Shown: piece after piece, positions 39,607 to 48,434 of the stretch
Position numbering within the stretch: the first letter of the stretch is position 1
Layout: every line of letters begins with the position of its first letter
Origin: Dyella tabacisoli
Lineage (GTDB): Bacteria > Pseudomonadota > Gammaproteobacteria > Xanthomonadales > Rhodanobacteraceae
Direction of reading: 5' to 3'
DNA length: 64,000 nucleotides
NCBI RefSeq assembly: GCF_003350925.1
Contig: NZ_KZ857173.1
Coordinates: 1 to 64,000, forward strand
Notes under the pieces: generated by a model
Seen by the model: only the letters and a program-made list of their open reading frames with translations
Database searches by the model: none
Told to the model about the DNA's origin: nothing
Made by a program: the position numbers and the translations under genes

Positions 39607-42600
39607 ATGACCAGTCATTTCCATCAGCTAGGCGCCAGTCTTCGTAGTTGGTTGGCGCACCGCTACGACAGCTCCGCCATGGTCGAGCCCAGTGCCGCGG
39701 ATACGGCGCAACTCGGCGGGGCCGATGCGTTTGTCGCGAGTGCCGGAAACCTGGCCGCCGCGCGGCATTTAAGCGGCACGCGCGAGCCTGATAGCGCATC
39801 GGCAAAACCCGGCTTGGACAACGCCGATCTCCCGCCGCCGCTACGCATAGGCATGCCCGGCGGCCTGCATGAACGCGAAGCCGAGCGCATGGCGCGCGCC
39901 AGTTTCAACGTAGATCGCGGCAACACCGCGCACGACATGCCGGGGGCGCCCACGCCGGTGGGCAAAGCCGATACCGTGCAGCACCTGCCCACGCTGGCCA
40001 GCGCCGAACGACTGCGCTCCCCTGCACTGTACGGCACGCCCTCCGGTGGACAAGCTCTCGACCCACGTCAACGCGAGCCCCTGCAGCGCGCACTCGGGCA
40101 TCGCCTGCCCGACGTCAGCCTTGCCGATGTACGTATTCACGACGATGCCCATGCGCATGAGGCTGCGCAGGCGCTGGACGCGCGCGCGTTCACGCGCGGC
40201 CAGAATATTTTCTTCGGCGCCGATCGTTACTCGCCCGATACCCACAGCGGTCGCCGCCTGCTCTTGCACGAGCTGACTCACACCTTGCAGCAGCGCGGCC
40301 AGGCCGATCCGCTGATTCAAGCGGATTTCCTCAAGGATTTCGCCGGACGCCAGGACGTACCCATTGCCGGCACCACCGTGCAGCCACCCGGCACCGTGCG
40401 GGTCAAGACCTACGATGGCACCTGGGTGTTCGCGCCGTATGGCATTTACAGCCCAGGCGATGTTCCCGTGCAGTTTCAAGATCGCATCATGGAATCGGGC
40501 AAAGCTTTTCAATGGCGAAATCCGGGCGCATCGCTGGGTGCCGCCGTCGATGCCGAAATGCAACGCATGGAAAACAAGGGCGAATTGACCGTGCGCGATA
40601 TGCGCGTTCTGTCGGAAAGCGCTGGCGCCAAGATGAACATCCGCGTTGCCATGGCGCGCGTCGGCGACGATTACCGTTTTGTCGGTTACGACATGTCGGT
40701 CATTTTTGGCGCGACCGATCCGGGCACCGGCAGCGTCACCAATGGTTTCGTCGAAACGGAAAAAGGTACCACCGGCGGCGTCGGCCGCAGCCTGTTTGTC
40801 GATCGCGTCGTGCGCGCACTCAGTAGCGGTATTCCAACGATGCAACTGGAGGTCTACACCACCCAGCGCACCGGTGATTTCCATGCCCAGATATGGGAGA
40901 CGATCGGACGTCCAGGCGTGCCCAACGAAGGCGACAAATATTCAATCGATACCCGCGAGATGCTGCGCATCGCACTGACCTGGAGCGATGCGCTGACGGT
41001 AGAGCAGCGCGGCGAACTGGTGCGCCTGGCAACAGCGGAGGTAGCACCTACCCCGCAGCAGGTGCAGGCGGCACTCGCCACCAGCGAAGTGGGCAGCGGC
41101 GGCAATGCGCCCGGCGGCTTTTCACCCGGCGCGCTTGAAGCCATGCAAGGCCTCGCGCGCGAGGTCAACGCCAACCTGCGTAAAGCCGTGGAGCTGGAAC
41201 GCTACGAACAGCTCAGCGACCCCGACACCATCGATCGGGTGATCGCAGAGAATGGCGGTTATGCCACGGTCGGCGGGCGACTCTACCGGGTCCAGCGCGA
41301 GGGCGCGCAAACCCGTTACAGCGAATTGCACCCTATCGCTATTCGCACCTTGGTCGCTCCCGGTGAAAGCATCACCCAGGGACCCGCGCCGGCAGCCAAA
41401 GACGTCGACGCACTTAATACCCCAGCCCCACCCGAGGCAAAGCAAGAGTCGGTGGTACAGGCGAAAGAAGGCGATGTCATCGTGGTGCCGTTCACCACCT
41501 TTATCGAAGCACGCGATGCCGGCACCGGCCGCGTGTTGTTCGGCATCCAGGAAAATCAGCGCTGGTACCGGCTGGAAGCCGGCGAAGGCAAGCGCCTGCA
41601 ATTCGATCCACGTACCGGCGAGCAACTCATTCCCACCGGCATGGTCAGCCCTACCGGACAGCCGCTGCTGGCACGTACCTGGGACCCCGAACCCTATACC
41701 CCGGCGCAAATGCGGCCTAGCGGCGTGGCCCAGGGCGCCGTGGCCGCGGGCGGTATTTTCGTGGTGCTCAACGAGCTATTGGGACCGATCGGCGCAGGCT
41801 TGCAACTGCAGCGCGGCAATATCGCTCGCGGACATGCGGAAATCTCCTTCTGGAATGCTCTGGGCGCCAACCCGCGCACCGGTGTCTGGGACGGCATCGA
41901 TCGCAAGCCGGCCGCCGAAGGCCAAAAGCCCGATACCGCCGTCTTCGGCCACATGTTCTATCCCTACGTCGCCGACATCGATGCCGACAGCCTGCGGCCG
42001 AATATCGCGATGCGCATCGGCACCTATACCGAATTTCAATCTCTGCTGGCGGTCGGCAAAAGCCTCGGCGCGATTCAGGAAACCGACGGCAAGTTTTTCG
42101 CTGTCGCCAATCACATGTCAGCCGAAGCGGTGATCCGCTACGACATTACCGAAGCAGTGAATCAAGCCCGCCTATCGACCCTCGCCCGTGCCGAATCGGA
42201 CTTGCGCAACGAACTGGCGACGATGCCGGCCGAGCAGCGCGGCGGCAAGATGTTCACCATGAAGGCAGGCGCGGCGATCTACCGCTCCGAGCAAGGCTCA
42301 CAATTCATCCGCAATGCCGCCGGACAAATGGGACCCTCTCCAATGGTGCGTGAAGTCGGCCGGCGAACCAGCAATATCATTCAATACCTATGGACCGGTT
42401 ATGCCGGCACCCGCGTGCAGGTGGCTCCCGCCAATGCCGATGCTTATCGCGCGGCAGCCTACGCGCAGTACCCGGTCTATCGGCCTATCGACGACGTCTG
42501 GAAAGAAGTCAAAGACTCCGGTCGCAGTGTCTCGCCTGGTGCACTGCCCGGATGGTCCGAAGATCCGCTCAACGCTTTCAGAGCCGGTCCCGGCGAAGGC

Positions 42601-42747
42601 AAGACCACCGGATTCGGCACCACCGACTATGTACGCGACCCCGATAACCGCGGCCAATGGACCATCGCCACGGGTGAACTGAAAACCTTCTGGGTCTCGG
42701 CCGCCGATCTCACCCATGTCGACGACAAACAACTGCCTGGCGATTGA
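39607..42747 (+). CDS. DUF4157 (eCIS core domain) protein, probable cargo/toxin
   Basis: A 1046-aa protein. Residues about 150-232 form the eCIS core/DUF4157 domain (LGHRLPDVSLADVRIHDDAH, FTRGQNIFFG, GRRLLLHELTHTLQQ), with the zinc-type HELTH motif at 221-225. The family is strongly linked to eCIS loci, often at the N-terminus of toxins. Residues about 240-420 are a beta/alpha region without a family I know. A hydrophobic piece at about 710-740 (GAVAAGGIFVVLNELLGPIG) precedes ISFWNALGANPRTGVWD. The C-terminal 250 residues are unrecognised and may hold the toxic activity. Last gene of the co-directional array. Confidence 0.9.
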   Translation: MTSHFHQLGASLRSWLAHRYDSSAMVEPSAADTAQLGGADAFVASAGNLAAARHLSGTREPDSASAKPGLDNADLPPPLRIGMPGGLHEREAERMARASFNVDRGNTAHDMPGAPTPVGKADTVQHLPTLASAERLRSPALYGTPSGGQALDPRQREPLQRALGHRLPDVSLADVRIHDDAHAHEAAQALDARAFTRGQNIFFGADRYSPDTHSGRRLLLHELTHTLQQRGQADPLIQADFLKDFAGRQDVPIAGTTVQPPGTVRVKTYDGTWVFAPYGIYSPGDVPVQFQDRIMESGKAFQWRNPGASLGAAVDAEMQRMENKGELTVRDMRVLSESAGAKMNIRVAMARVGDDYRFVGYDMSVIFGATDPGTGSVTNGFVETEKGTTGGVGRSLFVDRVVRALSSGIPTMQLEVYTTQRTGDFHAQIWETIGRPGVPNEGDKYSIDTREMLRIALTWSDALTVEQRGELVRLATAEVAPTPQQVQAALATSEVGSGGNAPGGFSPGALEAMQGLAREVNANLRKAVELERYEQLSDPDTIDRVIAENGGYATVGGRLYRVQREGAQTRYSELHPIAIRTLVAPGESITQGPAPAAKDVDALNTPAPPEAKQESVVQAKEGDVIVVPFTTFIEARDAGTGRVLFGIQENQRWYRLEAGEGKRLQFDPRTGEQLIPTGMVSPTGQPLLARTWDPEPYTPAQMRPSGVAQGAVAAGGIFVVLNELLGPIGAGLQLQRGNIARGHAEISFWNALGANPRTGVWDGIDRKPAAEGQKPDTAVFGHMFYPYVADIDADSLRPNIAMRIGTYTEFQSLLAVGKSLGAIQETDGKFFAVANHMSAEAVIRYDITEAVNQARLSTLARAESDLRNELATMPAEQRGGKMFTMKAGAAIYRSEQGSQFIRNAAGQMGPSPMVREVGRRTSNIIQYLWTGYAGTRVQVAPANADAYRAAAYAQYPVYRPIDDVWKEVKDSGRSVSPGALPGWSEDPLNAFRAGPGEGKTTGFGTTDYVRDPDNRGQWTIATGELKTFWVSAADLTHVDDKQLPGD

Positions 42748-42876
42748 GCCTGAGCGGATTACAAAAGTATCTCCCTCTCTCGTCGATCAGATATCGCAGC
42801 GCGGGTGGAGCGAGCTACCGGCACGCAGATTCGGCGCCGTTGGAACCTGTTCACGATCCGGGTACGCCATGGCGAC

Positions 42877-44085
42877 TTACCAAGCCTGCTGCAAAAGTCG
42901 CAGTAGCTCGCCGACCGATTCGATAGGACGCGGATTCAAGGCAAGCAGCGGGTCATGAATCGCCATTTGGGCAATCGCATCGAGCTGAGCATGGTCGACT
43001 CCGCTATCGCGCAATCTGCCGGGCAACCCCAAGCGCTGCACCAAATCGGCGACGATGTCCGCGAGTTCGCGGCCCGAATCGTCGATTGAGGAAGCAAGCC
43101 TGTGCTGCTTATCTCCATTGACTGCGGCGTTGTAGCGCAATACATGCGGAAGCATCACGCATGACGTCTCGCCATGCGGCATCCCCGTCGCGCCGCCCAG
43201 GGCGCGGCCGATGCCATGACTTGCGCCGGATTTAACGCCGGCCGCATTGCCTTGAATGGAAAGCCAGGCCCCTTCCAGGCAGGCCGCACGCGCCGCCGTG
43301 TCGGTCGGCGACTCGAAGGCCTTCTCCAGTGCATCGACAAGAAGCTTGGCCGCATAGAAGGAAGTTGCATCGGAAAGAGGCGTCGCGGTTATCGAACACC
43401 ATGTCTCCAACGCATGATCCAGCGCACGAATGCCCGTACCTAGCCATAGACGTGGCGGCGTAGCGAGGGTCATCTGCGGATCGAGTATCACGATATCCGG
43501 CGCAAGCCCCGCATGGTAAAAACTTTTCTTGTGCGGGCCGCGCTCATCGGTGATCCCGGCGAAGGAGGTGTACTCGGCGGCAGACAGCGTTGTCGGAACC
43601 GCTATAAAGGGAAGTGACGGACTGACGAGGGGTATCGCATGGGTTTCTTTGTGCTGCCCGGAAAGTAAGCGATCCAGGCCGACCGCATCCGTCAGTCCGT
43701 TCGCCAGACAAAAACGCGCGATCTTGACCGCATCGCAAACCGACCCGCCACCGATGGCCACCACACCGTCTGCATGTGAAAGCTCGCCCACCAGACGTAT
43801 AACGTCCTCCCTGGGAGTATGAGCGCGCATACCGGTGACCAGCGACAGAAAGGCCGGGCCGAGCGCCTTGCGCACGACCTCGGCCATCCCCCCGGATCCG
43901 GCGAGGCTGTTCGCAGTCACGACCACCACGCGACGCGCAGACAACCGACGCGTCGCATCGGGCAAGGCATCCACAAGTGGTATGCCAAAAGATACCGTCT
44001 GGAGCGGTACCGGCATCGACCACCCGGAAACGCGCCCCTCTTCTACCGAGGAAACACGACTCATCGCGTTGTTGGTTGCCTGCAC
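42877..44085 (-). CDS. Iron-type (group III) alcohol dehydrogenase / maleylacetate reductase-like
   Basis: A 402-aa dehydrogenase. It has VVAIGGGSVCDAVKIARF (nucleotide-binding GGGS), VPTTLSAAEYTSFAGITD, then LGTGIRALDHALETWCS and SHGIGRALGGATGMPHGE with conserved metal-type histidines. The family reduces maleylacetate or oxidises small alcohols with NAD(P). GTG 44085 is chosen as start because GGGAAG lies just ahead; an inner ATG at 44064 has no site. It is 38 bases downstream of the LysR gene on the same strand and likely under its control. Substrate unknown; an aromatic-ring-degradation role is possible, but no other pathway gene is here. Confidence 0.88.
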   Translation of the reverse strand: MQATNNAMSRVSSVEEGRVSGWSMPVPLQTVSFGIPLVDALPDATRRLSARRVVVVTANSLAGSGGMAEVVRKALGPAFLSLVTGMRAHTPREDVIRLVGELSHADGVVAIGGGSVCDAVKIARFCLANGLTDAVGLDRLLSGQHKETHAIPLVSPSLPFIAVPTTLSAAEYTSFAGITDERGPHKKSFYHAGLAPDIVILDPQMTLATPPRLWLGTGIRALDHALETWCSITATPLSDATSFYAAKLLVDALEKAFESPTDTAARAACLEGAWLSIQGNAAGVKSGASHGIGRALGGATGMPHGETSCVMLPHVLRYNAAVNGDKQHRLASSIDDSGRELADIVADLVQRLGLPGRLRDSGVDHAQLDAIAQMAIHDPLLALNPRPIESVGELLRLLQQAW

Positions 44086-44123
44086 TGTCTTCCCTTTCGA
44101 TGGTTGGATTCGCCCATGGCACC

Positions 44124-45125
44124 CTACGATCCAGCTCCCTCGGCCAAGCGTTTTCTCCCTGCCGCATTCAGGTTGCTTGCCATTCCCTCACGCGTGGGTT
44201 CGCAAACGTCCTGTGGCGACGATAGGAGTTGCGGCATCAGTGAGCTTATTAGCTCGATGAATTTACGCAGCTTCAGCGGATAAAACTGCAATCGCGGGTA
44301 GACCAGAGAAATAGGCACCGATGTGCCAGACCAGTTGGGCAATATCCTGACCAGGCGCCCTGACTGGATATCTGCATGAACAGCGCATTTCGAGATCAAT
44401 ACGGCCCCGACACCCAAGAGAGCCGCCGCCCGCGTCGCCAATACATGGTCGGCAATAAAGCTGGGGGAAATAGATAGCCCGCGAACATTTCCATGTTGAT
44501 CTTGCAGGTCGATCTTGTTGTGACAGTTGGTAGAGAGTGCCACCCACGGCAACTTGGACAGATCTTCGGGAGCACGAATGCCGCCATGTTGCGATAGCAA
44601 TGATGGAGCCACCGCGATGATTCTCTGTACCTCGCCCAACTGACGTGCGATCACCAACTCGTCCTTTACCGCCCCGACGCGGATCGCGCAGTCAACGGCA
44701 TCTTCGGCAAATCGCACCGATGATTCGCTGAGACGCCACTCCAGGCGAGCCGCGGGATAGGTCTTGAGATATTGAGCAGCTATTTCTATCAGCCACTCTT
44801 GTCCTAAGACGCTGGGCACCACCACACGCAGTAAACCGCTGGGACAACCGGTCTCGCCGCGCAGCTCGTTCTCGAACGTCTCCAGCCCTTCAACGAGCTT
44901 ACGAGCGTACTCATAGTAACGCCGGCCGCTTTCCGTAAGGCTCATCCTATGGGTGGTTCGATTGAGAAGTTGCATGCCAAGATGTGCTTCCAGCATCCGT
45001 AGTTGGCGACTGACGGTTGGCTGGCTCGTGTTCAACTGCTTCGCGGCCATGGATAGGCTGCCGGCAGAGAGTATCCGCACGAAGGTACTCATTAGGGTGA
45101 GTTGATTGGAGTTGCCTTTGGCCAT
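44124..45125 (-). CDS. LysR-family transcriptional regulator
   Basis: A 333-aa regulator with an N-terminal winged HTH (AGSLSMAAKQLNTSQPTVSRQL, then LLNRTTHRMSLTESG) and a C-terminal periplasmic-binding-protein-like effector domain (LLRVVVPSVLGQEWL, DCAIRVGAVKDELVIARQLG). LysR proteins usually control a neighbour and themselves in response to a small ligand. The dehydrogenase gene follows directly, and about 1.1 kb of non-coding DNA lies upstream. CrgA/PecT-like in overall pattern. Ligand unknown. Confidence 0.93.
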   Translation of the reverse strand: MAKGNSNQLTLMSTFVRILSAGSLSMAAKQLNTSQPTVSRQLRMLEAHLGMQLLNRTTHRMSLTESGRRYYEYARKLVEGLETFENELRGETGCPSGLLRVVVPSVLGQEWLIEIAAQYLKTYPAARLEWRLSESSVRFAEDAVDCAIRVGAVKDELVIARQLGEVQRIIAVAPSLLSQHGGIRAPEDLSKLPWVALSTNCHNKIDLQDQHGNVRGLSISPSFIADHVLATRAAALLGVGAVLISKCAVHADIQSGRLVRILPNWSGTSVPISLVYPRLQFYPLKLRKFIELISSLMPQLLSSPQDVCEPTREGMASNLNAAGRKRLAEGAGS

Positions 45126-46227
45126 ACGGCTATCAATCCTTCTCGCAATCCTGAGGAGCGCTGCTGTTCCCTGATCTTTAAACTCTTATAAGCACACAAC
45201 CCCGGCATGGCACGCAAACGGCCATCCGTATAGATCAAAAATTAATACAACAAAAAATGCCACCGATAAACATCGGCGCACCGCGCATCGACCACTTCAA
45301 TCACCTCGCCTAGTCACTAATGACGGCGAATACTCAACTCTTCCAGAGAATATAGTTACAAGGTGAATCATGACTTAACACTCATGGATTTTCTATATAA
45401 CTATAGTTATAACCCATATCGCCGCCAGAAGACCTTGAATATATCGTCATGACGGATGGCCTTGTAATAACCAATAGCCATATTGTTCGTACAGTGTCTT
45501 ATAAGGTCGAAATACATTAAACATGCAACAAAACGGTAATCCAACGTAAATCGCCATGCACCCTCCACCATTACCGGATCGACGTAACCGAACCGGTGCT
45601 TTATGAAATGGCTGTGCAGCGCCGCCGCAGTCACGCACCCGCACCCTTTCTCACCGGCCATGCCGGCTCGACCAAGGCAAGTAATGCATCCCACGGCACC
45701 GCTTTATTTATCGCGGCGAGGAAGACCTCGCGCGACGCCTGTTTGCCCGACATCGAAAAAGGCGCACCTTTTCGTGATCGGCAGGGGTGTCTGGATCGTT
45801 GGTTGATATATGCATGACAGGAGCTTGCTTATTTAGTCGATACATTATTAGCAATAATTACTACAATCTTATGATGTTGATTCACCATCCGACATCTCAT
45901 AAAACCGCCCATTCACCCAACAAGACGTCGTAAAATAAAATAAACATATAACACCGACAAAGCGCATCTTTTGCGACACCATCTTGATTATTTAATGTAG
46001 TATTAATTAACCATTTACCACTCAATGACCTTACAGCCCTTAAAGAGCTAAATTATGGTGTAGTCATTGTGACGACGGCGTCAAACCTGCAAATACGTTG
46101 GACAATGCACTAAAGGCTGTCCTCTAGTACCGCTCTCGAATAGTGGGCGCGATAGCATGGCGCAAGTTACTGCTTATCCACCCGTCGCCTTGCGGCGTCG
46201 GCAATTAAACCGCCGGTTTATGCCGGC
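45126..46227. other. AT-rich non-coding region with a degraded IS fragment
   Basis: About 1.1 kb without an intact gene, much more AT-rich than its surroundings. It should hold the promoter of the LysR gene (minus strand, near 45140-45250). A transposase remnant lies at 45631-45753. Other short frames (for example 45407-45694 minus) overlap this remnant in a different frame and look spurious. Confidence 0.55.
45631..45753 (-). pseudogene. IS5-family transposase remnant (N-terminal fragment)
   Basis: The minus strand from ATG 45753 gives 40 residues, including SREVFLAAINKAVPWDALLA and LVEPAWP, then a stop. This is the conserved start of IS5-type transposases (typically [RK]-[RK]-x-x-FLAEM-x-x-VVPW-x-x-L-x-x-[LI]-IEP-x-[YW]-P). 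The rest of the gene is gone. It is in opposite orientation to the fragment at 7299-7409; together the two bracket the eCIS locus. Confidence 0.65.
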
Positions 46228-46821
46228 TTATTTTGCAGCATCGGCCTGGGTGGTTATCTTCAGGGTGATCTCGTCACTGACGTCAGGCACGTTGAAATTC
46301 ATGCCGAAATCAGAGCGCTTCAACGTGGCAGTCGCGTCGAAGCCAATCGCCTGGGCCCTGCTTACAGGGTTATAACCTGCTTTGTTCAGGGTCGCCTGCA
46401 GCACGACCGGTCTGGTCACACCATGTGCGGTGAGGTCACCGATGATCGTATATTTTCCACCGCCGAGCGACCGCACCCGCTTGCTCTTGTAGACGGCCGT
46501 GGGAAATTTTCCGGCATCGAAGAACATCGCGCTCTGAAACTCAATATTGAGCTGCGGCACGAAGGTATCGAGCTTGGCGATCGGCAGCGTCACTTGCACC
46601 GAGGACTTGGACGGATCCTTATCGTCAAATATCAACGTGCCCTTATCGATGACGGCAACCACGATCGGATTGGAGAAACCGTAATTTCGCCGGCTCAGTA
46701 CGACAAAGGTATGGGTGGGGTCGAGCTGGTAAGTGACTGGAGCGGCCCGGACCGATGGCGCAACGGAACTCAGCAGAGTAGCGGTAACGATAAAGGGAAG
46801 TGCGCGCATGGGTAGCTTCAT
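46228..46821 (-). CDS. YceI-family periplasmic protein
   Basis: A 197-aa protein with a signal peptide (MRALPFIVTATLLSSVAPSV followed by RA) and a YceI lipocalin-like domain: YQLDPTHTFVVLSRRNYGF, IDKGTLIFDDKDPSKSSVQV, FFDAGKFPTAVYKSKRV, and LTAHGVTRPVVLQATLN. YceI proteins bind isoprenoid or other lipids in the periplasm. The start is set at ATG 46821 (46809 is also possible), because the residues encoded farther upstream are not signal-like. It lies 128 bases downstream of the efflux operon on the same strand. Confidence 0.92.
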   Translation of the reverse strand: MKLPMRALPFIVTATLLSSVAPSVRAAPVTYQLDPTHTFVVLSRRNYGFSNPIVVAVIDKGTLIFDDKDPSKSSVQVTLPIAKLDTFVPQLNIEFQSAMFFDAGKFPTAVYKSKRVRSLGGGKYTIIGDLTAHGVTRPVVLQATLNKAGYNPVSRAQAIGFDATATLKRSDFGMNFNVPDVSDEITLKITTQADAAK

Positions 46822-46949
46822 TCGGTTGTGAAGTAAGTGCCGTCCCCTCGTTCTCGCCGCAAGCTGCCCGCCTAAGCACTCGCTGAATCGGTCGGCGCGA
46901 AAACATGGTCTTGGTGGACGGCACATCACAGCGTACCTGATGATCTACA

Positions 46950-48434
46950 TCATTGGGTTAGAGGTGAGGCCAAGGTCGCCAACCCTTCGCGCTTGGGTAT
47001 ATGTTGCGGCCAGCCGCCGGCCAGGGCTTTGTAAAGCGCCACGGCCGCGGTTGCAGTGCGCGTATGGCTGTCGGCGTAGGCATCCTGGGCCTGCAACTGG
47101 GTGCGTTCGGCGTCGAGTACTTCGTATAGATCGATCGCACCGGCCTCGAAACGCACGCGTGCCAGTTGCGCGGCTTGCGCGCTGTCGGCAGCCGCACGTG
47201 CGAGCTGCTCGTCCTCGCTGCGCGTGCGTGCGTAGCGCACCAGGGCGTTTTCGGTATCTTCCAATGCCAGCAATACCGTCTGCTGATATTGCGCCAGCAG
47301 CCCCGCAGCATCGGCATGACTCGCCGCGATCCGCGCGCGAACCCGGCCGATATCGAGGAACGACCAATCGATGCCGAGCGCAAGCAGGCTGGTTTCACTG
47401 GAGCTCTTGAACAGATCGCCAGATCGAAACGCCTGGCTGCCTAAGGCGCCGCTCAGGCTCAGTCGCGGAAAAAGATCAGCAGTGGCTACACCGATACGCG
47501 CAGTCGATGCGTGTAGCCGTTGTTCCGCCGCGACGATATCGGGCCGGCGCCGCAGCAGATCGCTCGGTGTGCCCGGATCGATATCGGCCGGCAGCGTGGG
47601 CAGCGATTTTTGCGCATCAAGGTCGGCTATCAAAACTTCCGGCGAGCGCGCCGTCAACACCGCGAGTCGATGCTCGTCGACCGCAATCTGCGCCTCCAAC
47701 GCGGGCACGCGCGATGCGGTGATCTCAAATTGTGCCCGTGCACGCGCGGTATCAAAGTCGGTACCGCGTCCGGCGCGCAAGCGCGTATCGACCAAGTGCA
47801 ATGTTTCGCGCTGATTGTCGGCGTTCGCGCGTGCGACACGCAGTTGTTCTTGCGCGCCACGCAACTGGACATAAGTGCTGGCGACTTCACCGACGATACT
47901 GATCTGCATAGCCTGCAGATCGCTGGCGCGTGCGGCTGTTTCGGCACGCTGGGCTTCGACGTGGCGGCGCACCCGGCCGAACAGATCCAGCTCCCAGCTT
48001 GCATTGGCGCTTGCACTATAAAAGCGGGAGCCGCGCGGGAAGCCATACGATTGATCCTTGCTCACCAAGCGATGACCGCCCTGCGCGTTCGCCGTGATGG
48101 TGGGATAGCGGTCGAATTTTGCCTCGCGCAACAATGCGTTTTCGCTGTCGTAACGCGACAGCGCGAGACGAAGATCATTATTCGCCGCAAGCGCCTGGTC
48201 GATCAGCGCCGTCAACTGTGGATCGTTAAAGCTCTGCCAGAATTCGCTGTCGGTTGTCGTGCCACTCCCGCTGTCCGAGGGTTTCTCGTCCGCGGGTTTC
48301 TCGTCGGCAGGCTTCTCCTTGCGCGCAAAGCGCTCCGGTGTCGGCGTCTCAGGGTGGCGGAAATCCGGGCCGACGGCACAGCCGGCCAGCACGAAAGTCA
48401 GCAGCATCGCAGCGGCAAGTCGGGTCTTAATCAT
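46950..48434 (-). CDS. RND efflux outer-membrane lipoprotein (NodT/OprM family)
   Basis: A 494-aa protein with a lipobox (LTFVLAGC, Cys19) and two OEP repeats: FWQSFNDPQLTALIDQALAA, NNDLRLALSRYDSENALLRE, SANASWELDLFGRVRRHVEA, and GTPSDLLRRRPDIVAAEQRL in the second half. It forms the trimeric outer-membrane channel for the pump encoded just before it, overlapping that stop by 8 bases. Length and motifs are normal. A low-complexity EKPADEKPADEK stretch sits near the N-terminus. Confidence 0.95.
   Translation of the reverse strand: MIKTRLAAAMLLTFVLAGCAVGPDFRHPETPTPERFARKEKPADEKPADEKPSDSGSGTTTDSEFWQSFNDPQLTALIDQALAANNDLRLALSRYDSENALLREAKFDRYPTITANAQGGHRLVSKDQSYGFPRGSRFYSASANASWELDLFGRVRRHVEAQRAETAARASDLQAMQISIVGEVASTYVQLRGAQEQLRVARANADNQRETLHLVDTRLRAGRGTDFDTARARAQFEITASRVPALEAQIAVDEHRLAVLTARSPEVLIADLDAQKSLPTLPADIDPGTPSDLLRRRPDIVAAEQRLHASTARIGVATADLFPRLSLSGALGSQAFRSGDLFKSSSETSLLALGIDWSFLDIGRVRARIAASHADAAGLLAQYQQTVLLALEDTENALVRYARTRSEDEQLARAAADSAQAAQLARVRFEAGAIDLYEVLDAERTQLQAQDAYADSHTRTATAAVALYKALAGGWPQHIPKREGLATLASPLTQ

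Noticed and set aside
45208-45222. TGGCACG with GG-N10-GC spacing on the plus strand
   Set aside because: The -12 half reads CGGC and not TTGC, and it points into non-coding DNA with no plus-strand gene for 10 kb.
45407-45694. 95-codon minus-strand frame
   Set aside because: It overlaps the IS5 remnant in another frame, has odd composition and shows no family features or ribosome site.
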